A model generated the notes under the pieces. It ran no database searches, was not told the DNA's origin, and was given only the letters and a program-made list of their open reading frames with translations. 64,000 bases of DNA from Brumicola pallidula DSM 14239 = ACAM 615. GTDB taxonomy: Bacteria; Pseudomonadota; Gammaproteobacteria; Enterobacterales; Alteromonadaceae. Shown here one piece after another: positions 56,988 to 64,000 of the stretch (its first letter is position 1; each line of letters opens with the position of its first letter). A program made the position numbers and the translations under genes. The stretch spans positions 186,001 through 250,000 of the forward strand of contig NZ_KE386814.1 in assembly GCF_000428905.1 (NCBI RefSeq), in the 5' to 3' direction.

Positions 56988-57120
56988 TACGCTGCTCGGC
57001 TTGTATCTACTATCTAACTAAACAGGAGTAGCCATTTGAGTCGCAGTGAATATAGGAGCAATGCTAACAAGCTATAAAATAGCTCAATTCTGTTCTAAGA
57101 TGAGTGTACAAGGAGTAAAA

Positions 57121-57678
57121 ATGAATTTGTCGAAATTGTCGAAAAAAATCACCATGCTAGCAGCACTGGCCGCTTCAATTATTTTTTTGGGCGCATGCTC
57201 AATATCGTTGGATGCGCAAAAATATGAGCAAATGGAACCTAAATTTGATATTGAAAGTTTCTTTGACGGTAAAGTAAAAGCGTGGGGAATTGTCCAAGAC
57301 CGAGATGGTGATATCGTTCAGCGTTTCGTCGTGCATATTGACGGTTATAAAAAGGATGGTAATTTAATTCTAGATGAACGCTTTGAATATGGTTTTGGCG
57401 ACGGTCCAAAAACACGGGTTTGGACCTTGAGCAAAAATGCAGATGGCTCTTTCACGGGTAATGCCGGCGATATAGTGGGCACAGCCAAAGGCACACCGCA
57501 TGGTAATGCATTTAACTTCGCATATGAAATGGACCTAGCCGTGGGGGGCTCTACCTATCGAGTTAACTTTGACGACTGGTTTTTTGCTTTTGATGATAAA
57601 ACAATGATGAATCGTTCGTATATCAGAAAATTCGGCATTGTGATGGCTGAAGTGACGATTTTTATGCAAAAGCAATAA
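57121..57678 (+). CDS. DUF3833 lipoprotein
   Basis: 185 residues from ATG 57121 behind AAGGAG; an upstream in-frame start at 57046 has no such site. A lipobox (IIFLGAC) follows the signal helix. The core matches DUF3833 (FFDGKVKAWGIVQDRDGDIVQRF, FEYGFGDG, NRSYIRKFGIVMAEVTIFMQK). Found next to chalcone-isomerase-like genes; function unknown. Confidence 0.88.
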   Translation: MNLSKLSKKITMLAALAASIIFLGACSISLDAQKYEQMEPKFDIESFFDGKVKAWGIVQDRDGDIVQRFVVHIDGYKKDGNLILDERFEYGFGDGPKTRVWTLSKNADGSFTGNAGDIVGTAKGTPHGNAFNFAYEMDLAVGGSTYRVNFDDWFFAFDDKTMMNRSYIRKFGIVMAEVTIFMQKQ

Positions 57679-57727
57679 AGCAACCTAGCAATGAACCAGA
57701 ATAAAGCATCAATAACGACACTGTCGT

Positions 57728-57775
57728 ATTTGGTAGCCGGGGCATGATTGACGCGTCATCCCTTGGCTGCCAAAT
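57728..57775. terminator. Long stem-loop between convergent genes
   Basis: ATTTGGTAGCC and GGCTGCCAAAT pair over 11 bp (one wobble) around an inner stem (GGG/CCC, ATGA/TCAT). It sits between the DUF3833 and sensor kinase stops. There is no clear T-run, so it is a probable but not typical bidirectional terminator. Confidence 0.5.
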
Positions 57776-59152
57776 TTATCCACGTTGAGGTAATACAATC
57801 TCACAGCCTAAGCCTGACGATGTTGCTAATGGCTTGTCAATAAATCCAATGGTGCCCTTGTGCAGATTGACAATCGCCAGCACCAGCGCCAAGCCCAAAC
57901 CATTGCCACTTTTACTTCTGCTACTATCTGCACGGTAGAAACGTTGTGTGAGTTTTTCAAAAGCCGATGGTGTGACGCCAGGGCCTGAGTCTAATACGCT
58001 GAAAACCATTTGCTTTTGCTGGCCTAAGGTCGCGTTATCTAGGGTTACAATAATGTGACCCCCTACTTGATTAAATTTAATCGCGTTATCTAAGACATTT
58101 GCGAAGGCCTGAAATATAAGATCTTTATCACAATACAGTGCCTCGTTTTTTAAGTTGATGGTCAACGTCAAGTGAATCTTATTGTCCTCAATAATGGGCG
58201 AGTACAGATCAATTACGTCCTCGAGAATTTTTTTCATATTGTGTTGAGCAAACGCACTGGTTTTTCGTTCGGACTCAATATCTGCAATTCTTAATAATGA
58301 GTTAAAGATAGACAATAAATTGTCAGACTCTTTCAATAGTGCATATTTATCATCGCCCTCAGGCATAACTTCAATATGCGTTTTGAGTCTTGCCAAGGGT
58401 GTCCGTAAGTCATGCGCAATGTTGTCAGATACCGATTTAATGCCTTCTACAGAATACTCAAATTGGTCGAGCATTTTGTTTAGCGCCATGGTCAATTTAC
58501 TCAAATCATCCCAGTTGCTATCGACCGGCAAGCGCTCAGTTAATTTACCAGTAGAAATAATGTCATCAGCTTTTTCTGAAATAATATTAATACGGTTTAC
58601 AACATAGTAGGCTACCCAGATGCTGGTGGCTGAAATTAGGCAAAGAATTAATATCATTATCCAACCAAAGGTTCGGCCAACCCACTGAATAATTTCTATG
58701 TCGTCTATATTGCGTCCAATAAGTAATTGATGGCCGTTAGTCAAGACCATTATCTTGGCCATAACATCATATTCTTTGGATGCGGCGTCACCAATTTTTA
58801 ATGATATCATGCCATTTTTGATGCTCTGTGTACCATCGCTCGGCCAAAACAGCATATTGCCAGTGATAAACTTGTTTTTGTCGTTCTTGAGATGATAGAA
58901 AAAGTCGTTCCCGTTTTCTGCAATTCTATCATTTAGTGCTTTTTCAACGGCTTTTGATCCAGCCGCTCTATAAAGTGAGTTAAAGCCTCTTATATCAGCG
59001 TTGATGGCCGCTTCTGATTCTCTTATCAGTAAATCGTCATTCGAAATAATAAGGAAGTAGGTAATAAACACCACTCCAATCATTAACAAGCTGGTAAATA
59101 CAATACTAAGAGTAAAACTGGAGCTGTTTCGAAATGCGCTGATTGCTCTCAC
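57776..59152 (-). CDS. Membrane sensor histidine kinase
   Basis: 458 residues. Two membrane helices (~13-35 and ~160-183) frame a periplasmic sensor. A HAMP segment follows, then a dimerisation domain with phospho-acceptor H247 (DNIAHDLRTPLARLK) and an ATPase domain (NVLDNAIKFN, DSGPGV, GNGLGLALV). Class EnvZ/QseC-like. The signal is unknown. Follows its response regulator by 11 bp; both on the minus strand. Confidence 0.92.
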   Translation of the reverse strand: MRAISAFRNSSSFTLSIVFTSLLMIGVVFITYFLIISNDDLLIRESEAAINADIRGFNSLYRAAGSKAVEKALNDRIAENGNDFFYHLKNDKNKFITGNMLFWPSDGTQSIKNGMISLKIGDAASKEYDVMAKIMVLTNGHQLLIGRNIDDIEIIQWVGRTFGWIMILILCLISATSIWVAYYVVNRINIISEKADDIISTGKLTERLPVDSNWDDLSKLTMALNKMLDQFEYSVEGIKSVSDNIAHDLRTPLARLKTHIEVMPEGDDKYALLKESDNLLSIFNSLLRIADIESERKTSAFAQHNMKKILEDVIDLYSPIIEDNKIHLTLTINLKNEALYCDKDLIFQAFANVLDNAIKFNQVGGHIIVTLDNATLGQQKQMVFSVLDSGPGVTPSAFEKLTQRFYRADSSRSKSGNGLGLALVLAIVNLHKGTIGFIDKPLATSSGLGCEIVLPQRG

Positions 59153-59163
59153 TTATTGGGCTC

Positions 59164-59847
59164 CTAAGCTGTTGGCTCTGATACTAAGTACCCCGCTCCG
59201 CGAATAGTTTCAATAATTTGATAGCTAAAACCTTTGTCGATTTTATTTCTTAATCTGCTGATATGCACATCGATCACATTAGTTTGAGGGTCGAAGTTAT
59301 ATTCCCACACTTTTTCTAACAGCATGGTTCTTGTGACTATCTTGCCTTTATTTTTCAATAAGAATTCAAGCAGTTTGAATTCTTTTGATTGTAGATCGAT
59401 GACAGTATCGTTGCGGGTAACACGTCGATTAATTAGGTCGAGTTTTAGCTCACCCAACACAATTTCGGTAACGCTAGGCGTTGCCGGTGATTGACGAGAG
59501 GCAACAATTTCAATGCGCGCCAATAGCTCTTCAAAAGCGAAAGGTTTGGTCATGTAATCATCAGCGCCCGAGCGCAAACCTTTTACTTTATCTTCAACTT
59601 TGTTTTTTGCACTAAGGATAACCGCAGGCGTTTTATTACCAGACCCTCTAATGGTGCTTAATAGCGTAATGCCATCGACGTACGGCAACATTCTATCCAG
59701 AATAATCACATCATATTTATTGGTCGTGGCCAATAACAGTCCTTGTTTCCCGTCGTTTGCCACCTCTGGGGTGTGGCCTGATTCTTTAAGACCCTTGTTA
59801 ATGTATTGTGCAACGGTCGAGTCGTCTTCTACGATAAGTATTTTCAT
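59164..59847 (-). CDS. OmpR-family response regulator
   Basis: 227 residues. The receiver has D8/D9 and phosphoacceptor D51 (VIILDRMLPYVDG), and K102-region switch residues. It is joined to a winged-helix DNA-binding domain (LQSKEFKLLEFLLKNKGKIVTR, VDVHISRLRNKID). Transcribed first in a two-gene operon with the sensor kinase. Regulon unknown. Confidence 0.94.
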   Translation of the reverse strand: MKILIVEDDSTVAQYINKGLKESGHTPEVANDGKQGLLLATTNKYDVIILDRMLPYVDGITLLSTIRGSGNKTPAVILSAKNKVEDKVKGLRSGADDYMTKPFAFEELLARIEIVASRQSPATPSVTEIVLGELKLDLINRRVTRNDTVIDLQSKEFKLLEFLLKNKGKIVTRTMLLEKVWEYNFDPQTNVIDVHISRLRNKIDKGFSYQIIETIRGAGYLVSEPTA

Positions 59848-60061
59848 TTCAGTCGTTTTCCATTTGACATATTGGCGATTTTTGTATCTTTGCTTACCTG
59901 AAAATATCCATATTATTCATGCAATGATTTACAAACCTTATTTCGCATAATCGTATATTATTGTAGTCATAAATAGACCGCATTAGTTTTTTTACGTAAC
60001 ATTTTACAATAAAGACCTATCCCCCTTACTTTTTCAAGGGAAACCAAACTAGGAGAGAAGT

Positions 60062-60448
60062 ATGACAATAGTAGTAATTTGTATGGCGATAGTGGTTTTC
60101 ATGCCGATGTTGGCGAAAGTGCCCTTGGCCATCATGATGAATAAGCAAGGAGGATATAACAATAGGTTACCTCGTGAACAACAAAAAAACCTAGAGGGTT
60201 TGGGCGCTAGGTCAAAAGCGGCGCATGAGAACTGTTTTGAAGCGACCACATTTTTTGCGCCAACCGTATTGTTGGTGCTTGCACTCAATGCCGTTAATCA
60301 TACCACCGCTTATTTGTGTATTACTTTTGTGGTAGTTCGTCTGGCTTATTTAGTTTGTTATTGGGGCGACTGGCATTTGTTGAGAAGTTTATTCTGGGGT
60401 ATTGGCATGTTCACAGTCGCAGCTCATTATTACTTGCTGTTAAGTTAA
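60062..60448 (+). CDS. MAPEG-family membrane protein
   Basis: 128 residues with four hydrophobic helices and the MAPEG core pattern (NRLPREQQKNLEGLGARSKAAHENCFE). These are small membrane proteins related to eukaryotic glutathione/eicosanoid enzymes. The bacterial role is usually unknown. GGAGAG precedes the ATG. It ends nine bases before the convergent aceK stop. Confidence 0.9.
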   Translation: MTIVVICMAIVVFMPMLAKVPLAIMMNKQGGYNNRLPREQQKNLEGLGARSKAAHENCFEATTFFAPTVLLVLALNAVNHTTAYLCITFVVVRLAYLVCYWGDWHLLRSLFWGIGMFTVAAHYYLLLS

Positions 60449-60456
60449 GTAATCAA

Positions 60457-62334
60457 TTAACGAATAAAGCGATATCGCGCAGGGTAAGGTGTGAAATTTT
60501 GAATGACACCTTGGGCGGTTATGCGCTGAGTTTCGAGCCAATATTCAGTGGTCATGAGGTCGCCGTGTAGTTCTTTTAAAATGTCTTTAAATACTTTTTT
60601 ACCCACAATAAAGTGTTCAAACTGTTCAGGGAATACATCAGTAGGACCCACTGATAGAGTATCAATAGCGTAGGGGTCGCCGTTTTTAGGTAAACTACGA
60701 AACTGACGTTCGGACATGTAGCAAATCTCATCATAGTCGTAAAATATAACTCTTCCGGTTTTCGTTACGCCGAAATTTTTATGTAACATATCACCTGGGA
60801 AAACATTCGCTAGGGCTATTTGCTTAATACAGAGACCAAGTTCATCAAGCACATTACGAATTTTAATTGGATCGGTTTCCTGCTGCAGATATAGGTTAAG
60901 TGGCGTCATTTTTCGTTCAATATACATGTGTGAAAGTATCACATCGCTTTCTGTCATTGTCAGACTGCTCGCGCAAGTATCCTGAAGGTATTGTAGGAGT
61001 TCTTGGTCGATACGATTGCGCGGAAAACGAAAGTTCATGTATTCATGAGTATCAGCCATCCGGCCTACGCGATCGGTCGCTTTTACTAATCGGTAGCGAT
61101 CTTTGACGTATTCGCGAGTAATTTTTTTACTTTCGGCAAATTCATCCTTAATCACTTTAAATACAACGCCATAAGAGGGTAAGTGAAAAACAGTCATCAC
61201 TAGTCCTTTTATACCAGGTGCAAGCTCAAACATATCGGCCGTATTATCACCTGAAGTAGCGTCTAAATGGGCTAAAAAATTACGATAAAATACGGTCTTA
61301 CCATGTTTGTAAAAACCCATTGACATATATAGTTCAAAGTTCTTTTTATGCGGCAACAACTCTTGCAAAAAGGCAACGACTTCAGCGGGATATTGCGTGT
61401 CGGCCATAAAATACGAACGTGCAAAACTGAATATCACACTTAAATGATGCCGCTCAGTTAACAACGCATCGACCATGAGCTTGCCATCATCCGTCATCTG
61501 CATGGCGATAACAAAAGGTAATGTTTCGTCGGGCATACAAATTCTGCCTACCAAATAGGCCGCTTTTCCGCGATAAAAAACAGGTTTTAGCATTTCGACA
61601 GCGTGCACGCTGGCCAATTTATCACGATTCAATTGCGCCCTTAATGCCCTGTCCATGTTATCTAAATCGATATCTAGATTATCGAAAGGCGTTTTGAAAC
61701 GATAAGTATCAAATATAGATTCATGCATGGCTCTGACAGTGCCAGAAGTGTCAAAACTATGAATAACTTTATGCCGGTCTTGGCCAGGTAAATAGCAACG
61801 ACTGGGCAGCACAAACATCATATTGTCATCAATTTTACTGTGTTTAAAAATACGCCCGATAACTGAATTATAAAAGGTCTCAGCCAATTCAAATTGTGGG
61901 TGGCCGTTAAGCAATTTAGAGTATTGATTTTTGGCTGCTTTCCAAAAGCGTTGATCTTGTTGCTTAGGATGAACTTGTCGATATAAGTCAATAACTATAT
62001 CCGTTAAACTCTGCTCATAAATAGCGATCCGCTCTTCAATAGCGCGTTGAGATGCAGCCCACTGTTGATTCTCAAATCGTTCTTTTGCCCCCGCTGTAAT
62101 ACGACTATGCCAACGATATGATTTATCAAAACCAGTGATGATTTGGTAGGCAAATTGGCGTGCAATTGCGTCCAGCGCTTGCTGATTGCTGCTGGCTTCG
62201 TTTTTACTTTTGTTGTCGCTCAATGGAGAAGTGCTAACTAAACCTTCATGGCTAATAGGCGCTAACGTATTCTTCGCAGAATGAATGGACGCAGCAGGCA
62301 CAATACTTTTTGGCGAAGCGGTTTTTTTTTTCAT
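60457..62334 (-). CDS. aceK: Isocitrate dehydrogenase kinase/phosphatase
   Basis: 625 residues. From about residue 53 (QALDAIARQFAYQIITGFDKSY) it follows AceK throughout, including GVVFKVIKDEFAESKKITREYV and FYDYDEICYM. It phosphorylates or dephosphorylates isocitrate dehydrogenase to split flux between the TCA cycle and the glyoxylate shunt, which is needed for growth on acetate. The first ~52 residues are a Ser/Lys-rich tail absent from typical ~575-600-residue AceK. No aceA or aceB is adjacent. Confidence 0.95.
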   Translation of the reverse strand: MKKKTASPKSIVPAASIHSAKNTLAPISHEGLVSTSPLSDNKSKNEASSNQQALDAIARQFAYQIITGFDKSYRWHSRITAGAKERFENQQWAASQRAIEERIAIYEQSLTDIVIDLYRQVHPKQQDQRFWKAAKNQYSKLLNGHPQFELAETFYNSVIGRIFKHSKIDDNMMFVLPSRCYLPGQDRHKVIHSFDTSGTVRAMHESIFDTYRFKTPFDNLDIDLDNMDRALRAQLNRDKLASVHAVEMLKPVFYRGKAAYLVGRICMPDETLPFVIAMQMTDDGKLMVDALLTERHHLSVIFSFARSYFMADTQYPAEVVAFLQELLPHKKNFELYMSMGFYKHGKTVFYRNFLAHLDATSGDNTADMFELAPGIKGLVMTVFHLPSYGVVFKVIKDEFAESKKITREYVKDRYRLVKATDRVGRMADTHEYMNFRFPRNRIDQELLQYLQDTCASSLTMTESDVILSHMYIERKMTPLNLYLQQETDPIKIRNVLDELGLCIKQIALANVFPGDMLHKNFGVTKTGRVIFYDYDEICYMSERQFRSLPKNGDPYAIDTLSVGPTDVFPEQFEHFIVGKKVFKDILKELHGDLMTTEYWLETQRITAQGVIQNFTPYPARYRFIR

Positions 62335-62518
62335 CGTTTAACTATTCTTCATTGCCTTGCGTTAACTTATGCTAGATTACCATGTATTTTATACTCTGCT
62401 AACACGTTGTCATTGTCGCGACCTTGATTAATCCAATCCTTACTATATATTTTATATTAAGCGAGTGCAGATAAAAGGCTATTAGTAACTGTGCACTTCA
62501 AGTTAAGTAGGAATTACA

Positions 62519-63052
62519 TTGATATTTAAAACACTCGACAAGCTGTTTTTTGGCGTCACATTAGTTTTGGCTCTTCAAGTGCCTCAGTTGGCGGATCATT
62601 ATCAGCAATTTTTAGCGGGCATGCATGAATCGAATCAATGGCAAATTGATGGGTATCAAAAAACTGCCAAAAAATACAATTATGACTCTGTAGACGCTAT
62701 GATTGAACATCATCTGCAAAATGCAGTTCCTAGCGTGCGCGATGACGCAGTTCAGAAACAACAAACCATCATTAAGTATAATGAGTTGAGTGAAGGACTC
62801 GCGGTTTTCCAAAGCGGCAATATAATTCAGAAGTTGTTCTTTATGCTGTCCCCAAGTGGTTGGCAATACATAGACAATACCTTAGAAAATTTTTCATTTG
62901 GTTTACCTATTACAACCGAAGGTATTTTATTTGGTGTATTATTTGGCTTGTTTTTGAACCTACTTATTAGCACACCAACATCGATGATTGCAAAGAGACG
63001 TCGAGAGCGAAAAAAACAAAAGGGACTAAAAAACGGAATTGTAGACAGCTAA
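62519..63052 (+). CDS. DUF2937 membrane protein
   Basis: 177 residues from TTG 62519, six bases after AGGA. The N-terminus (KTLDKLFFGVTLVLALQVPQLADHYQQFLAG) and the C-terminal membrane helix (GILFGVLFGLFLNLLI) match DUF2937. It has a central helical domain and a basic tail. Function unknown. Divergent from aceK. Confidence 0.85.
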   Translation: MIFKTLDKLFFGVTLVLALQVPQLADHYQQFLAGMHESNQWQIDGYQKTAKKYNYDSVDAMIEHHLQNAVPSVRDDAVQKQQTIIKYNELSEGLAVFQSGNIIQKLFFMLSPSGWQYIDNTLENFSFGLPITTEGILFGVLFGLFLNLLISTPTSMIAKRRRERKKQKGLKNGIVDS

Positions 63053-63366
63053 CTTTTTAATTTTTTTATAAAGCTTTATAATTCCGCTTTATTATCAACT
63101 TTTATGCTTAAACGCTATTAATAAAACAGTGTTATAAAACGCACAGCTAACAGGCTCTCCAGAGGTTTTGTTTTGAAAAACCGCAACTTCTAATATCCTA
63201 GTATTTGCGCTTATATCGGTGTTGAGCAGAAAAACATCATTTAATCCCACCAAATCGTATAAAATACTGTATATTCCGCATTCATTTTTTGACTGTAGCC
63301 AGTGGTTATTGGTCTTTCATGCCATTAAACGACTACATTACAGAAAACCGCTACAGAGGACCCCAC
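63053..63366. other. Leader region of the DEAD-box helicase gene
   Basis: About 310 bp without a gene. A 7-bp-arm hairpin (ATAAAGC/GCTTTAT, 63068-63092) follows the DUF2937 gene; it lacks a T-run. The rest is AT-rich and may hold the helicase promoter and a long 5' leader, but no clear promoter could be assigned. Confidence 0.45.
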
Positions 63367-64000
63367 ATGAAATTTTCAACTTTAGGCCTACACGCATCAC
63401 TTGAGCAAGCTATTGAGGCTTGCGGATACAGCGAGATGACGCCTGTTCAAGAATTATCAATGGTGAAAGCGCGTCGCGGTAAAGACTTGCTTGTCCATGC
63501 CCAAACGGGTACCGGTAAAACGGCTGCTTTTGGATTGCCTGTTTTGCAGCAAATGCTTGATACGCCTAAAGAGACTATTTCAAGTAGCCCAAGAGCGCTA
63601 ATTTTAACCCCAACCCGAGAACTCGCTGAGCAACTTGCTGAAGCTATCGGTGGTTATGCTCAATTCACGGCATTAACGGTTACGGCATTATACGGTGGCG
63701 TAAAAATGGCTGGGCAAATGAGCAAATTAAAACAAGGGATTGATGTGCTTATTGCAACGCCTGGTCGTTTACTCGAACACATGGCACTGAATAACGTGAC
63801 TTTGGCCAACGCAGAGTTTGTTGTGCTTGATGAAGCCGATCGCATGCTAGACATGGGCTTTATCGCTGATGTGAGTAAAATTATGCAGCACACGGCGAAA
63901 AAACGCCAAACTCTCTTATACTCTGCAACCAGTTCGCCCGCAGTAAATGAGTTGTGCCACAAGATCCTAAATAATCACACTGAAATTCGAGTGAGCAGAG
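63367..64000 (+). CDS. DEAD-box RNA helicase, RhlE-type (3' end cut by window)
   Basis: 211 codons are visible from ATG 63367, behind AGAGGA. It has the helicase motifs in order: Q-motif (F3...TPVQ25-28), Walker A AQTGTGKT (45-52), PTRELAEQ, TPGRLLEH, DEAD (155-158, VLDEADRMLDMGF) and SAT (187-189). It unwinds RNA with ATP; RhlE members act in ribosome assembly and RNA decay. The C-terminal RecA domain lies outside the window. Confidence 0.93.
   Translation, partial: MKFSTLGLHASLEQAIEACGYSEMTPVQELSMVKARRGKDLLVHAQTGTGKTAAFGLPVLQQMLDTPKETISSSPRALILTPTRELAEQLAEAIGGYAQFTALTVTALYGGVKMAGQMSKLKQGIDVLIATPGRLLEHMALNNVTLANAEFVVLDEADRMLDMGFIADVSKIMQHTAKKRQTLLYSATSSPAVNELCHKILNNHTEIRVSR

Noticed and set aside
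1-64000. Defence islands, toxin-antitoxin pairs, prophage or transposon genes
   Set aside because: No integrase, transposase, restriction, toxin or phage structural protein motifs were seen in any frame; the region looks like ordinary chromosome.

Overview
The window reads as the chromosome of a marine gammaproteobacterium of the Alteromonadales (Alteromonas/Glaciecola-like). The evidence is AT-leaning DNA, Oar-type and other large TonB-dependent receptors, a TonB2/TtpC-type energy-transducing cluster, a CrbS/CrbR acetate-switch locus, the carboxynorspermidine route to polyamines, and AceK. No rRNA, tRNA, insertion sequence, prophage or CRISPR array was seen. Gene order and codon use look chromosomal throughout. 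The first gene (PstS-like) is cut by the left edge and the last (RhlE-type DEAD-box helicase) by the right edge.

Region 1 (1-12.4 kb) is a phosphate-linked outer-membrane uptake locus. It holds a PstS-like binding protein, a lipoprotein made of two tandem copies of one ~400-residue unit, a TonB-dependent receptor, and then a DUF3450/TtpC/ExbB/ExbD/TonB/TPR operon. Pho-box-like direct repeats precede both the lipoprotein and the DUF3450 gene. A third stands before a Na+/phosphate symporter at 25.7 kb. All three have the same 10-nt gap to a -10-like hexamer, so I infer a PhoB-controlled TonB system for phosphate or a phosphorylated compound.

Region 2 (12.8-25.4 kb) is mixed metabolism: a TauE/SafE exporter beside a Tat-exported HisC-like aminotransferase, a DUF533 protein, HppD overlapping a VOC protein, a GNAT enzyme, a D-2-hydroxyacid dehydrogenase, an acetyl-CoA hydrolase/transferase fused to a GNAT domain followed directly by a histone-deacetylase-like protein, an aldo/keto reductase and an HDOD protein. 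Region 3 (25.6-41.5 kb) is the phosphate symporter followed by acetate use: DcaP-like porin, acs, CrbR-like regulator, MBL and VOC proteins, CrbS-like sensor kinase with a transporter domain, a two-subunit sodium:solute symporter, a DUF294 protein and a DEDDh exonuclease.

Region 4 (41.5-52 kb) has two divergent paralogous Oar-like receptors flanking a 2OG-Fe(II) oxygenase and a udk-nupC pair. Region 5 (52-64 kb) contains nspC with carboxynorspermidine dehydrogenase, a small unknown protein, an ACC-deaminase-like PLP enzyme, a chalcone-isomerase-like protein, a DUF3833 lipoprotein, an OmpR/EnvZ-type two-component pair, a MAPEG protein, aceK, a DUF2937 protein and the helicase start.

Two themes recur. 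The first is phosphate scavenging (three Pho-type promoters). The second is acetate/acetyl-CoA: Acs, CrbSR, the symporter, the acetyl-CoA hydrolase-GNAT fusion with its deacetylase, and AceK. The fusion-deacetylase pair could be a protein-acetylation writer and eraser acting on acetate metabolism; this is inference and the least described part of the window.
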